Origin: Brachycybe producta | Taxonomy: Eukaryota > Arthropoda > Diplopoda > Playtdesmida > Andrognathidae | Reading direction: 5' to 3' | Assembly (NCBI GenBank): GCA_036925085.1 | Contig: JAUPFP010000005.1 | Location: 5,423,383-5,487,382 of the forward strand | Length of the DNA: 64,000 nt | In this document: positions 30,990 through 42,714 of the stretch, piece after piece | Layout of the letters: each line of letters begins with the position of its first letter | Position numbering within the stretch: the stretch's first letter is position 1 | Notes under the pieces: model-generated | What the model was told of the DNA's origin: nothing | Databases searched by the model: none | Seen by the model: only the letters and a program-made list of their open reading frames with translations | Position numbers and translations under genes: made by a program

Positions 30990-31270
30990 TTTCTGATTTT
31001 CGAACAGAAGCATAATTAAGAGAAACTAGAAAGTTTTTTTTTAGTAAGTGGTGGTTGAGGGGGGGGGGGGGGGGGGGTGCACGACCAAAGAAGTTTGGAG
31101 ACCACTCACTGTTCTAGACGTCGTCTGCTTAAAGTTGGGTCATTTTCCAGCGTATTTGAAATGGTAAATAATTGAGCTACCCTTCTAGTTTCTAAAACAC
31201 ATTGAAGTTTCTCCTTATTTTGCCCTTCTGAAAGGCAGAATAATCTGGAGTTGGAGGGGCATTTTACACT
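30990..31270. mobile_element. Family A foldback with internal G-run
   Basis: CTGATTTTCGAACAGAAGCA, then a long G tract (about 31060-31077) in the left arm, then GTCTGCTTAAAGTTGGGTCA and CTACCCTTCTAGTTTCTAAA. Truncated and expanded copy. Confidence 0.65.
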
Positions 31271-31514
31271 TGAAAAACCCTCCTGAACTGATTTCTTAGC
31301 GTTAACTCTTCAAGTTTCTTACGATTTTTTTATTTCGAATTTCTTCTTGCAGTTGTTTTTAAAACATAGATTTGAGTTCTAAGATGCATTTTAACGTGAA
31401 GAAAGAACCATTATTCAGATTACAAGTTTCTCCTATGAAGTGATTCATTGCTAAAAATGAATTTTTTTTTTTTTCATCAAGTGATTTTTAAATCAATAAA
31501 ATAAAATCTTCTCA

Positions 31515-31930
31515 TTATAAACATTTTATGTTAGTTTGGAAATGGACCTAACTTCAAGCAGACGATATTTTTTTAAATTTTTGTCTTTATGTTACTGTCA
31601 ATCTGCGGAATCAGTCAATCTGCAGATTGCCTAGGCAATCTTCAAAACAACCAACCTGCTAGTGAATCTGCAAAATTCAATACATTTTAGGCGTTGAATT
31701 TTGCAGATTCACTTTAGCAGGTTGGTTGTTTTGCAGATTGAGTTGATTCCGCAGATTGACAGTAACATATACAAAAGTTAGGATATGAACATGAAAATAC
31801 CATGAACGGCATGAAGTGATTGAGCTTACCCTTCTAGTTTATAAAAAAAAATATTGTAGTTTCTCTTAATTCTGCTCCTGAAAGACAGAATAATGAATTA
31901 GTTTGAAAATCAGCTGTTCATAAATGATCT
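31515..31930. mobile_element. Family A foldback interrupted by a TA-flanked MITE
   Basis: Host parts: AAGCAGACGATATTTTTTTA before 31588, and GATTGAGCTTACCCTTCTAG, CTCCTGAAAGACAGAATAAT, AAAATCAGCTGTTCATAAAT after 31800. The middle is the separate 178-base element at 31590-31767. The left arm of the host is largely missing. Confidence 0.7.
31590..31767. mobile_element. 178-base foldback MITE, TA target duplication
   Basis: Ends TGTTACTGTCAATCTGCGGA and TCCGCAGATTGACAGTAACA are exact inverted copies. Pairing continues through the body (AACCAACCTGCTAGTGAATC against GATTCACTTTAGCAGGTTGG). TA flanks both sides (31588-31589 and 31768-31769), the pattern of Tc1/mariner-type insertions. No coding capacity. 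Confidence 0.85.
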
Positions 31931-32188
31931 TAACTGTGGGTCCTAAATAAGACCAGTTGAACTGTATGGGTCACTAGGTCACTACTCATTAGCATATTGG
32001 ACCATATTTTGAGCGTTTAATGAAAAGTTTTAGAAAACACATAGTTGGCTCTTTTGTATACTTTGGGCGGCTGGAGGTGAAGACTAACTATTAAGTTAAA
32101 AGCCGAATGAACAACGTTCACCGCTTCTAATCACATTAATCTTAGATGAATTGTTAGCCTCTACCTCGAACCCTGGACGTTGTTTCAG

Positions 32189-32260
32189 ATGGAATCGTTT
32201 GAAATGGAACCCACATATCAGTTTGGCTGCGGCGGCGGCGGCAATGGAGTGGGCAAATAA
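32189..32260 (+). CDS. Short ORF after an acceptor-like site, possible terminal or first coding exon
   Basis: A TTGTTTCAG acceptor-like site is followed directly by ATG and 23 codons to TAA. The peptide is MESFEMEPTYQF then a Gly-rich run. A GGC repeat sits within the coding part. No family recognised. It may be noncoding, a 5' UTR exon with a small upstream ORF, or a real terminal exon. Low confidence. Confidence 0.15.
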   Translation: MESFEMEPTYQFGCGGGGNGVGK

Positions 32261-33864
32261 GGACCCATATAATATATAAGATTGAGGTGTGTGTGTTTTA
32301 AAAGCCCCAAAGGAAATGGGTTTCTTTCTTTTATTGCCTTAGAAAATGATCTCGTCGTCGTCGTTGACCTTTTCTTTTTGTATTCAAGCCCTTCAGCCAT
32401 TTTTATACACAATGTATATAATAATATTATAGTATATACAGTATAATAATAAAGTCATCCCTGAAACACGTTCATTATAAAATGATCATCATCTAAGTTT
32501 ATTGTATTTTTTTTTTCTCATTCGGTTATTGTGGGGATTAGGAAAAGAGAGACAGAGGGAGAGGGGGGGGGTGGTAGAATGGCGGCTTTTTGGTTTATTA
32601 ATATTCGGAATTAATAAATAAATAAAAATATTGTAAAACAGGAGAGAAAAAATAAGAAGCGCGGCTTTTTTTTTTCTTTTTTACAAATTGCTATCATCTT
32701 GTTTTGAGTGTAGTTTTCAAATAAGACCGGAATCCTTCTCCATATTTTTTTTTAATAAGTTGTATCAGAAATACAGGGTGGATCACAAATTAGGGAAAGA
32801 ACTATCTTAAATATAGTCATTTACCTGATTTTATTAGGTATTAAGGCGGAGTGTATATGTAGTAATAATGGCGAAGATCTGTGGTTCTTTTTGGTGGCTT
32901 TTTTAAAGATTGAAACGCGAGCTTGCGTATATTTTACTGGAGATAAAAGATTAAAAGTGAATCATTATTGAAGATTAGTTGTTCAAAATAAACTATTTTA
33001 TGAACTCATTAGAGTAATGACGATCTTAATTTGAAAACTTCAAAGTAGCATGGTAGATATCAGAAGGGAAAGAAAAAAAAGGATAGAAAACATAGCTCAT
33101 CTAAGGGCCTTAGCACACGGACGACTTTTGAAAGACGTTTCGACGACAAAATGAAGTCGAAAGGTCGTGAGGTATTTTTTTATGGAACGAAGCCAACCTT
33201 GGTACATAGGCGACTTATAAATTAAAGTCGCCCGTGTGCCAATGTTGGTTAAGTCAAAAATAGTGCTAAATTCACGATTTTTTGATAGGAAGTTTTATGT
33301 AAAAAAAAAGTTCATTAGCAGTGGCTTAGACTCAACATCTGCTGGATAGTGAAAGCTAGTGCTGAACTCATTATCTCATAAAACTTACCATCAGAAGTTG
33401 ATAAGTTTAGTAATAGCTTTTGTCTATCTCACAGTTTGGAATCTTTTTTAATTCCTCATTTCGGGTTGGTTTATACTCCCTTCCTAAGCAGCAATGTAGT
33501 CTGCTAAGCTTCAGAAATGACGTCAGAGCTTCAGGTTTTTGCCTTCGCCAGAGCATAAAGCTAGCTTTGAAATTGTTTAACTTTCCAAAGCTTAGCAAGT
33601 CAAAGCACCAATCATGAAACAGATACACAAATGGCGTGAACAAGTCACACCTTTTTTGCTTCCAGAAGGGGAAGGGTTCTATTGTTTTGTATATCTGTTT
33701 TATAGGGTATAAAAATTAGAAAATATTGTGAAGTATGAACAAGCTAAGCTTTTGTGAGCTAATTTTTAGGAGCTTCAAAACTTACGAATCTTAGCAAAGT
33801 GTGGAGTATAAACCTACCCTTCCTCGTTGAAGGAAAAGTGGGCAAACGTTAGGGTGTTGAACCT

Positions 33865-34181
33865 GGGGCCCGTTTCACAAAACTACAAGTCTTTTGAGTA
33901 ACAGTAGTGTCAAAAATATCTGAAAGGAAACAAGCTGTGTATTTTAAAAGAAATACGAGATAGTTAAGGACATTCTGTTTAATTTCAAAACACCTTTGGT
34001 TGGCAACAAGTGTCAGTAACAAGTTTGTCAACTACACTTGTTAGCCATCCAAGTGATCTTTTGTGGTTTACAAGCAATTCACTTGTCATTACAAATGTAT
34101 ACTTGTACTTTCATGAAACGCGAATAACTAGATATTACTTTACTTGTTACTGACTATTGACGTTTTGTGAAACCGGGCCCC
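33865..34181. mobile_element. MITE with GGGGCCCGTTTCACAAAAC ends
   Basis: The left end GGGGCCCGTTTCACAAAAC is mirrored by GTTTTGTGAAACCGGGCCCC. Pairing of ACAAGT and AGTAAC words continues inward. Length 317 bases. Diverged relatives form an inverted pair at about 49265-49320 and 49556-49620. I see no certain target duplication. Confidence 0.75.
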
Positions 34182-35340
34182 TGTTGGTGTTAGGATTACA
34201 GAGGGATATTGGCAACACAAATGGCAATATAAAAATTATTTCATCCGTCTTTCCCTTCGTTTTGCAGTGAATGTGATGTCCATTTCCTTACTTTAGACTA
34301 CTATCATCGAGCATAGCGAGTAAAAAATGTTGCGTGAAATTCTTCTTTGTGGTTAGGTTTTTCATTAGCGATTTTGCATCATCCTAAATTTGTTACAGAA
34401 ACTTCAATTCTATAACATCTACAGTTGGAAAAAATGCTTAATCTATGTGTTGTTGTAAAGGTGTCCAATGAAACAAAACGAAAATAGTCTAGTTATTGTA
34501 TATAGTAGGGAAAGACTATGGGGTGGAATTTTCAAACCCTCAACGGTGGGCGCCCCTCAGGGGCAATGTGACACAGGCTAAATTTGAAAATGACTGCGTA
34601 GGTGAGCTAAGTGTTTCCCAAATTTATTTGACTATGGAAACCTTTTTATAATTTCTCTTTAAAATATTACGGAACTCCAATAGTACTTTAACATAATACC
34701 GTATACGGAGTGAGAAAAATATCAGAAAAAGTAGATATAGATAAACAAAAATCATGTATAATCTTAATAAAATGATAATTTAGGGTATCAGATTCACTTT
34801 TAATTAATAATATTTAAAAAAATCGCATAAAAACACATTTTATGTCTCATTTAACTTTGAAGTTGTATTGGGATGTCTGAAGATAGATAGACATGCTGTA
34901 ACTACTTAAATTAAAATTATTTTAAGAAACTATTAGAATTCTACATTTTTTAAAGTGTGAAATTTAATAAGTTTCTGACGGAAAACCTTACTTTCCCTTC
35001 ACGGAACCCCATTAATGAAACACTGGCAAACTAGAAAATAGAACCAAATACAATGCAGAGACCGGACCAATAATATGTTATGTTCTTTTCTTCAGTGAGT
35101 TAAATATATTTATACTATATTATATATTGAAAATACACTGAAATTTATTGGAATTGTGTAGTGCAAGTTTCTTGTTGTGAAGCTGTGTGGAATACATAAG
35201 GTTTTCCAATTCTGCGAGTGGACTCAGTGGAGCAAGCAAAAAAGGAATATTACATTAATTAATATTACATTACATTTTGAATACAACATGCTGACAACTT
35301 GTAGTGCCCTCAAGAGGCAGGTGCCTCAACCTAGTTATGG

Positions 35341-36088
35341 CCAGGGATGGGTATAGGTATAATACGTATAAAAAAGTACAAAAAAGTTTAAGAAAACAAA
35401 ATTAAAAGATTTTTTAAAGTTTAAAAGTTCTTCATTAAAAAACAGTTGCAAATTTGCAATGAAAAAAAAAAGCTGAAAAGCAAAATTAAATATTTTAAAA
35501 TTTAATTGTAACTGTTAATTGAAATATTTATGTCCATTAATACTAATCAGAATGCTATTTATCTTGTATTTCAAGAATATAATAAATGTAAAGAAAACCT
35601 ATTACTTATTGCCTATTGCTTATTGCAGTTCGAAAACAGGCTTTCCAGCATTGCTGTGGATGCTGGACTGCTTAGTACTTTTTTCTGCCAGCTCTCACTC
35701 ATTGTATCTTAGTTTGTTTTCACAACTGTGAAAATTGAACAATTGGGGGCCATTTTAGCGTCGAAATAAGAACAGTATACATTTTGTATTTTTGTAATTT
35801 TTCACTTAACATGGGCCTTATGGACTTACGTCTAGACGCCCCAGTTGGTGAAAATGGGAACTAGTGATTTTTTTTATTAACATAAGCGAATTATAGGTTC
35901 TTAACTTGAATAAAGTTAAATGAAAAACAAACTTGATACAATGATTGGGATGAGTGGGGTTTAATATTTTATAGGCATTATTAAATTTGTGATTTTAAAA
36001 TAGTTTTTATGTTTTATACAGTATAATACGTGACGTATTCTACGTCAACGTATAAAACATTACTTTTGTGATATTTACCCATCCCTGG
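35341..36088. mobile_element. 748-base element with CCAGGGATGGGTA ends (hAT-like)
   Basis: A 13-base terminal inverted repeat (CCAGGGATGGGTA and TACCCATCCCTGG) encloses AT-rich DNA without a transposase. Flanks read CTAGTTATGGC and CTTACGGCTCT; joined, they give the CTAGTTACGGCTCT motif known from the fragment at 5190, so the element probably sits inside that older repeat with a TTAYGGC-type duplication. The CAGGGATGG terminus is typical of hAT relatives. Two short plus-strand open frames inside show no transposase motif. Confidence 0.7.
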
Positions 36089-36189
36089 ACTTACGGCTCT
36101 GATAAAAAGATCCCTGGACTGAGTGAATACTCGTGTATTTTAGCAGTTGTGGTGGGTGGTTTACGTCTCTTTATTTGAAATATGTTGGT

Positions 36190-36415
36190 GGGTATACGTA
36201 TCGTATACCAGGGCAGTGTGCCGTCTTAAGAATTACTGATGTCCTGGGCTAATTGAAAAATGGAGGCCCACAGGCCCCACCCACAAATTTCTCATTTAAA
36301 CATAGATACAGCATGTTAAGTTAAAAGTTAAGAAATTGGGGGCCCTTCAAAACTAATAGGGGTCCTGGGCTACAGCCCTGCTAGCTCGTGTCTTAAGATG
36401 GCACTGTACCAGAGG
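36190..36415. mobile_element. Short inverted-repeat element
   Basis: The left end CCAGGGCAGTGTGCCGTCTTAAG is mirrored in part by CTTAAGATGGCACTGTACCAG; inside, GATGTCCTGGGCTA is mirrored by GGTCCTGGGCTACAGCC-type words. Non-coding. Confidence 0.55.
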
Positions 36416-36659
36416 CGGTGGCTGACTGGGAGAAGACAAGAAAACCGGCTCGACTTAAAACTATTTGCCGTTAATGCAATCCAAAAAATGCGTAGAGCGT
36501 AAACTTTTTTTTTCTCCTAATTATCGCTTGGTTGCATTTTGCGCTGACTTTCACCGAGTAAAATTTTATTTGAAAAAACGTGGTGTTCAAAAGCCAGGGA
36601 AATATTTTTCTTTCTAAAAATATTTTCCTACTTTCCTTTTTTGTTTCTTACAAAAATGT

Positions 36660-36915
36660 CTTATTTATGTACAGTTGATTTTCGAACTCGTGATTATTCT
36701 CTGTCTTTCAGGAGAGCACAATTAAGAGAATCTAGAAGGAATCTAGAATCTAGAAGGGTAGATCAACCACTTGAAGGTATTTTCATATTGATATATTTTT
36801 TTCAAAATAATCTTTTTATAAACAAAAATGAATAAGTATCGTCTGCTCAAAGTTGGGTCATTTTGAAACTGACATAAAAAGGTTATTTTGAAATATATAT
36901 CCATATAATTATATG
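36660..36915. mobile_element. Family A foldback, right end lost
   Basis: GTTGATTTTCGAACTCGTGA, TCAGGAGAGCACAATTAAGA, a small ATCTAGAAGGA triplication, AACCACTTGAAGGTATTTTC, GTCTGCTCAAAGTTGGGTCA and GAAACTGACATAAAAAGG, ending in ATATAT DNA near 36915. Confidence 0.7.
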
Positions 36916-38303
36916 AATCAAAACTGAGTTAGTGGTCCATTGGGTGGGTGGGTGGGTGGGGGGGAAATAGCCGATTTCTCGATAGACCAGTCGGCCTCTG
37001 TTCGCATATCCGTCAAAAAAGCACTGGATACTTCTTAGCAAATGAGACGATTTTAATTATTGATTTAAGATGTTTCTCTATGGGAAAGTTGTTATCAACA
37101 TAAAAAAGCTGTTTTTAAAAAGTTTTCAGGTTTTCTTTCAATTATAATTTAATTCGTTCTGAAGAAAAGAATCTAAAGAAAATCCCCTCAAAAAAAAAAG
37201 ACCATACCGAAGAATTCCTTATTTGGTTGAACCCAAGCATTTTAAATAGTTTAGTTTACAATTTGATATAATTGGGCCATATTTTATAGAGGGAGGAAAG
37301 GACTCTTGAGAAAATTACGTTTACCAATTCGGTTTATAAATTCTTAAAGTAAGCAACAACAGAAACTATGAAGAAGTAAACAAGATTGAGTTCTTGTTGC
37401 TCAGTAAAACATATTTTGTAATCGTAACAAGCAAATGTAAGAAGAAACCTACGTTTTTTGGTTCCTAGCTAAAGGAGTGTAATTTGTTTTAATTTTGTTG
37501 AAAAGTACGTTATTTAAGGTATTAAGCATTAAACTCAGAATTTAAAGTTTATGTTTCTGAACCTGATCAAAAGGATCGGAAACGCAAAATCCAAACTAAA
37601 CGAGAAAAGAAAACTTGAAATGTGATTTTTTTTTTAAATAATACAAACTATTTTTTATAGATGTGTGTGTGTGTGTACAATATATAAAGATAGACGAACA
37701 GAGAGTTAACGTTAATTAGACAATTGTACAAATTAAAAAGATGACTATGTAAACAACAATTAGAGAAACAATAAGAAATTGGTTTCGAGTTACTCATTTG
37801 TTTTTCTCAAATGTGAAACAATTGAATATTCTCTTCTTATATAAGTAAATTGAATATGAATCAGTTGACTTCATGAAAGTTTCAATTGTTCATTTTTTTT
37901 GTTGCTGTAATGGGACACCTTATTAAAATTCATCTCTTTTTTCGTTCTTCTCCAATTTCCAAAACTTATAAGATTGAATTTACGAAGTAATTTGTGTGGG
38001 ACCAGAAACGTTTTTTCCACCGTCACAGAATAGGGAGGAATGTTGGTACAGACAAATCATAAAACGCCCCCCCCCCAACCACAAATCGGTAATATCGATC
38101 ATGTTGTGGATCGATATGCAAGCCTTGTATATCAGAAATGATCAGACAATGTCATAATGAAGACATACATGTCAATAAAAGTTAACGACGGTTAATAATA
38201 AACAACGGTTTCCTATTTGCCCCAGTGTTGAATTTCTATTGAGGAGGTTTTTAATGGGTGCTGAGAAAGAGGTATGCTGTACACAGTGCCGCTGCGTGGG
38301 TAT

Positions 38304-38720
38304 AAAGCCTCGTTTTCACGGTAATAGTTCTATCCTTAGAGTAGCAGTCATGAAAGTTGCGATAGTTCACTCTCACAATAGCAAATGTCTACATGTCTTG
38401 AAGTAACGTGATAGTTCTGTGATGACAGTGTGACTCAGTCTACTTCACAGATATCATTGAGTCAACAACAGTGTTCTCTCTCTCTCTCTTTCTCTCCAGA
38501 AGCCAAATTTCCCTACAAAGTGGTTATTTCCCTACAAGTGGTCACACAACAACTATGACTATTGCGACAGTACTATCAACTATCTATAGTCAAACGAGAT
38601 AGTGTGATAGTGCTATCGCGACAGTGCGATAGTGACTATCATGTGGTTTTCACAATGATAGTTCTCGCGGAGTCGCGATAGTTACTGTCATGACAGCAAC
38701 TATCGTGAAAACGGGGCTTA
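38304..38720. mobile_element. Foldback with AAGCCTCGTTTTCACG ends
   Basis: The left AAGCCTCGTTTTCACG is mirrored by CGTGAAAACGGGGCTT. The interior is full of GATAGT and ACTATC words (for example AGTGTGATAGTGCTATCGCG) that pair across the centre. About 417 bases, non-coding; the minus-strand open frame at 38639-38962 only overlaps its edge. Confidence 0.7.
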
Positions 38721-39648
38721 AGGCGCCCTTGTGCAAATTCCCATAAACAATTCTCATATATAGACAAGAAAATGGGAGGACTTCTGGGGTCAGTTGAGTG
38801 CTCCTGAGGCATATTTGTTCGAGCTTTTAGAGCATTTAAATATTGTTCGACTTTTGGCCATTTTTTGAAAAAAAGCCAAAGACTAGTCTTGGTTTTTGAC
38901 CCATTTTTTCGAATTTTAAAAATTCTTGAATCCTTGTGCTTTTCCAATTTCCGGGGCGCCAATTAGGTCATACAATTTTTTATATAGACCTACTTATAGG
39001 TCATATATTAAACATGATACGATATATTAACGATGATTATACGATATATTAAAAATGATAATGACCCGAATCGCCCCATAGCTAGCACACTAGTAGTGAG
39101 TTAAAGAATCACCATGTAATCCGCCCTTAAGATAGAAAACGAAGATGGGAAAACGCGAAATGCCCTTTCATCAGACGAGGTTGTGTGGTGCACAATCTGC
39201 ACGCGGCAGCCCTGACTGTACATCGAGAGTAAAACTATTTAGCTCCGAAATTGCCTGTTAGAGCAAAACAATATAAGCATTGTATATCGATGTAAAGTGT
39301 AATCGATATTATTCTTGGGGAGAGACGACTTCAAGCGTATTTGAGAAAGACACTGCATGCTTGAGTGATTTGCCCCAAAATATCAAGAGAATGGGGTAAA
39401 CGACACAGTGGGGGGAAAATATCTGACAATTATTAATTTATACATATAATATGCATAAAAGTGTTGGTTAATTTCTAGTTTTGTGACGCAAATTGAATTA
39501 ATGAAGTTTTGGAATGACTTTATCTGTTTGAAGTCAGTTTAGGCGTGTTTTTGTGGAGTTTGTGGAGCTTTGTGTAAAAGGGGACCCATTTCCTAAAAAA
39601 AATTGAATTTGCATTGTGGTCACAGGTACTTGAAAGCTTGGGATGCTC

Positions 39649-39857
39649 ACAGGCAGTTAGAAATAGGAGAAAACTTCATTTGGCTCCGCCCTTGTTATGA
39701 CGACCAGCTACTTCTAATTGGCTGGTTATGTAGTCTGACGTTGAAAAGGGCGGAGCATGTGACGTCAGACTACATAACCAGCCAATTAGAAGTTGCTGGT
39801 CGTCATAACAAGGGCGGAGCCAAATGAAGTTTTCTCCTATTTCTAACTGCCTGTGGG
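39649..39857. mobile_element. Family B foldback, best-preserved copy
   Basis: ACAGGCAGTTAGAAATAGGA and TCCTATTTCTAACTGCCTGT ends. The whole element is a near-perfect palindrome around GACGTTGAAAAGGGCGGAGC, with GGCTCCGCCCTTGTTATGAC mirrored on the right. GGATGCTC occurs at 39641-39648 and 39858-39865, an 8-base target duplication. The plus-strand 74-codon frame is a by-product of the repeat. Confidence 0.85.
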
Positions 39858-42453
39858 GGATGCTCTGGGTTTAATTGTTTAGCCTGTGTGACTTTTCTAA
39901 TAGCGAAATTTCATCCACTTACAACACTTTTACCTCATATACTCTTTTATTACATTTTTTTAAATGTACGAATGTTATAGTTTTTTTTTTTCCAATTTGA
40001 AGTGAAAAGTGAATTCAGAGTTGTTTATTTATTTTTTCAAATAAAACAGAAACGTTTCAATAAGAAATCCTTTGCACACAAAGCAACGAACCACTTTTGG
40101 TGGTCGAGTTGTATTTCCAAATTGTTGAAATTCTCAATTCGTCACAAAATATGAGCCCAAATTAAAAGTCATTTATGGTGGATTTTATTATTTATTTTTG
40201 ATTGATTTTATTTTTCTCGGTTATTTCTTATTTTAACTGTTTTTTTTTTTTGCTTTTTATTTCAATAGAAGTTCTAACTAAGAATTCAATGTTATCCCGA
40301 ATAACAATAAGTGGTAAACAAAAGTATGAAAAGCTTTTTCTGAAATTAATGACATTTACATAAAAAAAGTACGTGTCAAACATTTTTTTTAAATGTGAAA
40401 ACCTGGATCTTTTGATTGTTCTGGATTCACTTGGAATTGAATCTCCAATCTCCAAAATTTGAAGAAAAAAATGTCCACATGTGAATTTAAAACCTCAAAA
40501 TTGCATTTTTCAATTGACAAATAAATAATACCACACTTTTATAATAATAAAAAAAATTCATGTCAAAAAATTTTCGAGAAAAAAGAATTTTAATACAAAA
40601 ATTTACATGAAACTATGTTTTTTTTTTTTACATTTTTTAGAATTGATTAAAATAAATATTATTCACTGTATTATATAAATGGAACTTGTTAATGAAAAAA
40701 ATTAGCAACTTGGTAAAATAGAAAAAAAAATGCTGAGTTTGTATTTCATAACGACAAAATTGAAACATTTTTACCACATAATTTTCATAAAATTGAGTAC
40801 AAATATATGAAATCTTCACATTTAGCGACTCTTCTTTTTGACGTGAAATAACTTTTTGAATGCATATTTATTTGTATGGTAATTTGAATTTAAATTAGTA
40901 CTCTGCACAAACAGCTCAAATGACCTATGACACAGGAACAACAAAGTCCAAAAGCATCATGAAAATATTTTCCTTTGTCATCATTTCTAACAGAACCTAC
41001 ATTGAATATAATGAGTCAATCCAAAACATTTATGCAAATAAAAATTTCTTCTAGAAATGGCGCGTTTTATGCAAAATAGAAAGTGTTTGTTATCTTAGCA
41101 AATGGTCCATTAAATTAATGGCTGAAGCGATTATTTATAGCCACAATCATCGCATTATTCTTCAGAAGCGAAAATAGAAAATCAAAGTGACTTTTTTTTA
41201 TAAAAGAAACCTTTTGTAAACTTTTTTTTCTTAACCAAATTTTAAAGTGTTTTTAAAATTAGTGTCATTATGCAACTTTATGCAAATTTTAAGTTATTCC
41301 ACAATGTCTGCATTTTCATTTTTGGTTAAAGTGCTAATTGTTGCACATATGACGGGTGGTATTCTTAATGACTGCTTAGCCCGATTTAAGAGAGCTAAAT
41401 TCATCAACTTTTTTATAAATGATGAAACTGCCTCTGTAAAAGTTCATGAGGTTAGCTTTAACTTTGGTTAAGCAGGCAATATAGCCTTTAGGCCTATAAT
41501 TATTATATCATAGTGTAAACCCAAATGAGGTTTGGAACTGTTATTATACTTTTATTTTATGCAAACTTTATTCATAACTTTTTCTTTCATAAATCACAAA
41601 CGAGGCCCATGAGATGAAGTGTGTGTTTTTACCCCTTTAGGGCCCTATATACATTACAGGCCAGATAAGAATCTGAGAACAAAATAATAAAGGTAGGTAG
41701 GTAGGTGGGTGGGTGGGTAGGTGGGTGGGTGGGTGGACAAGTGTATGGCAGAAGTAGAGAAAAAAGTTATTACGAGTGGACATTGGCCAGGTGTGTATGT
41801 GGAGGAGAAAAATAGAGAGAGACGGTAAAGATGAAAGGAACTTTGGACTCCGCCTCCTCATAAGAACAGGCTCCAACCATCTTACCTAGTGTGACGTCAC
41901 ACATCACCTGTATATCTATGTAGCCTATCATATACAGGTTACGGGGCTTGTAATTTTTTGTTTTTTATAAAAAATAAAAAAGGGAGAAAAACCAGTTTCA
42001 ATTATTCGGTTTCTAAATTGCAATGGCCACCACCCTGTTTTTTTTTCTCTTTCTCTCGTCCGTCATCAGATGAGAAGAGCCTGAACCTCACTTCGTAAGT
42101 CTTGTAGGCCAAAATCTGTATATATGTGTGTATGTTTTACATGTGTAGTATATATAACAAAAAAAGGGGGGGAGGAGGAGGAGGGGGGCCCTCCTTAATA
42201 CACCTGTCATGTCTGTTCTGCAAATATGTTAGTCGCGCTCATTAACATCTCTATATATTGGATGCTATGTGTGTTTTGCTAATAGATCCCTCCCCCTTTA
42301 CCACCTTATCCTCCTCCTCCTCCTCCTCTTATGTTCTCAGTCTTATGACGTCACTTTGCTTTCACTGTGTAAGAAAAAGGGTTAACACAATCATATCATG
42401 GAACATTTATTATTTCGATCTCTCAAATCTCGTTTTGTTTTTCATTTCTTCAG

Positions 42454-42714
42454 GTGAAATAATAAATGTTATAATAAGGATTAGTAAGGATTATACCCGT
42501 GCGCGCCTGGATTTCTTCTTCAACATCACCGTCTTCGAACTTCGAGGTTTCGGACAGTTCGTCACAGTTGTGTTGGACAGTCTTGAGAGTGTTGTTTTTT
42601 CTTTGGGTGTAGTGGTGGTTGTGGTCAGTCGATACTTATATGCAAGTGACCGGTCACTGGTGTTTAATTTGAGAGACACTTACTTTCTCAAGACAAGACT
42701 TAACAATCTCAAAC
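42454..42714 (+). CDS. Orphan exon candidate, phase 1-1
   Basis: 261 bases between a TTCATTTCTTCAG acceptor and a GTAAGT donor, open in one plus-strand frame for 86 codons and phase 1 at both ends. The GC-richer middle (ATTTCTTCTTCAACATCACC, TTCGAACTTCGAGGTTTCGG) resembles the exons of the three real genes. The translation includes FELRGFGQFVTVVLDSLES and a run of six valines. The minus strand is also open for 62 codons. No family recognised; a 5' UTR exon or chance is possible. Confidence 0.25.

Noticed and set aside
39603..39827. 74-codon plus-strand frame, with a similar minus-strand frame at 55201-55386
   Set aside because: Both are translations of family B foldbacks, which explains their similarity to each other.
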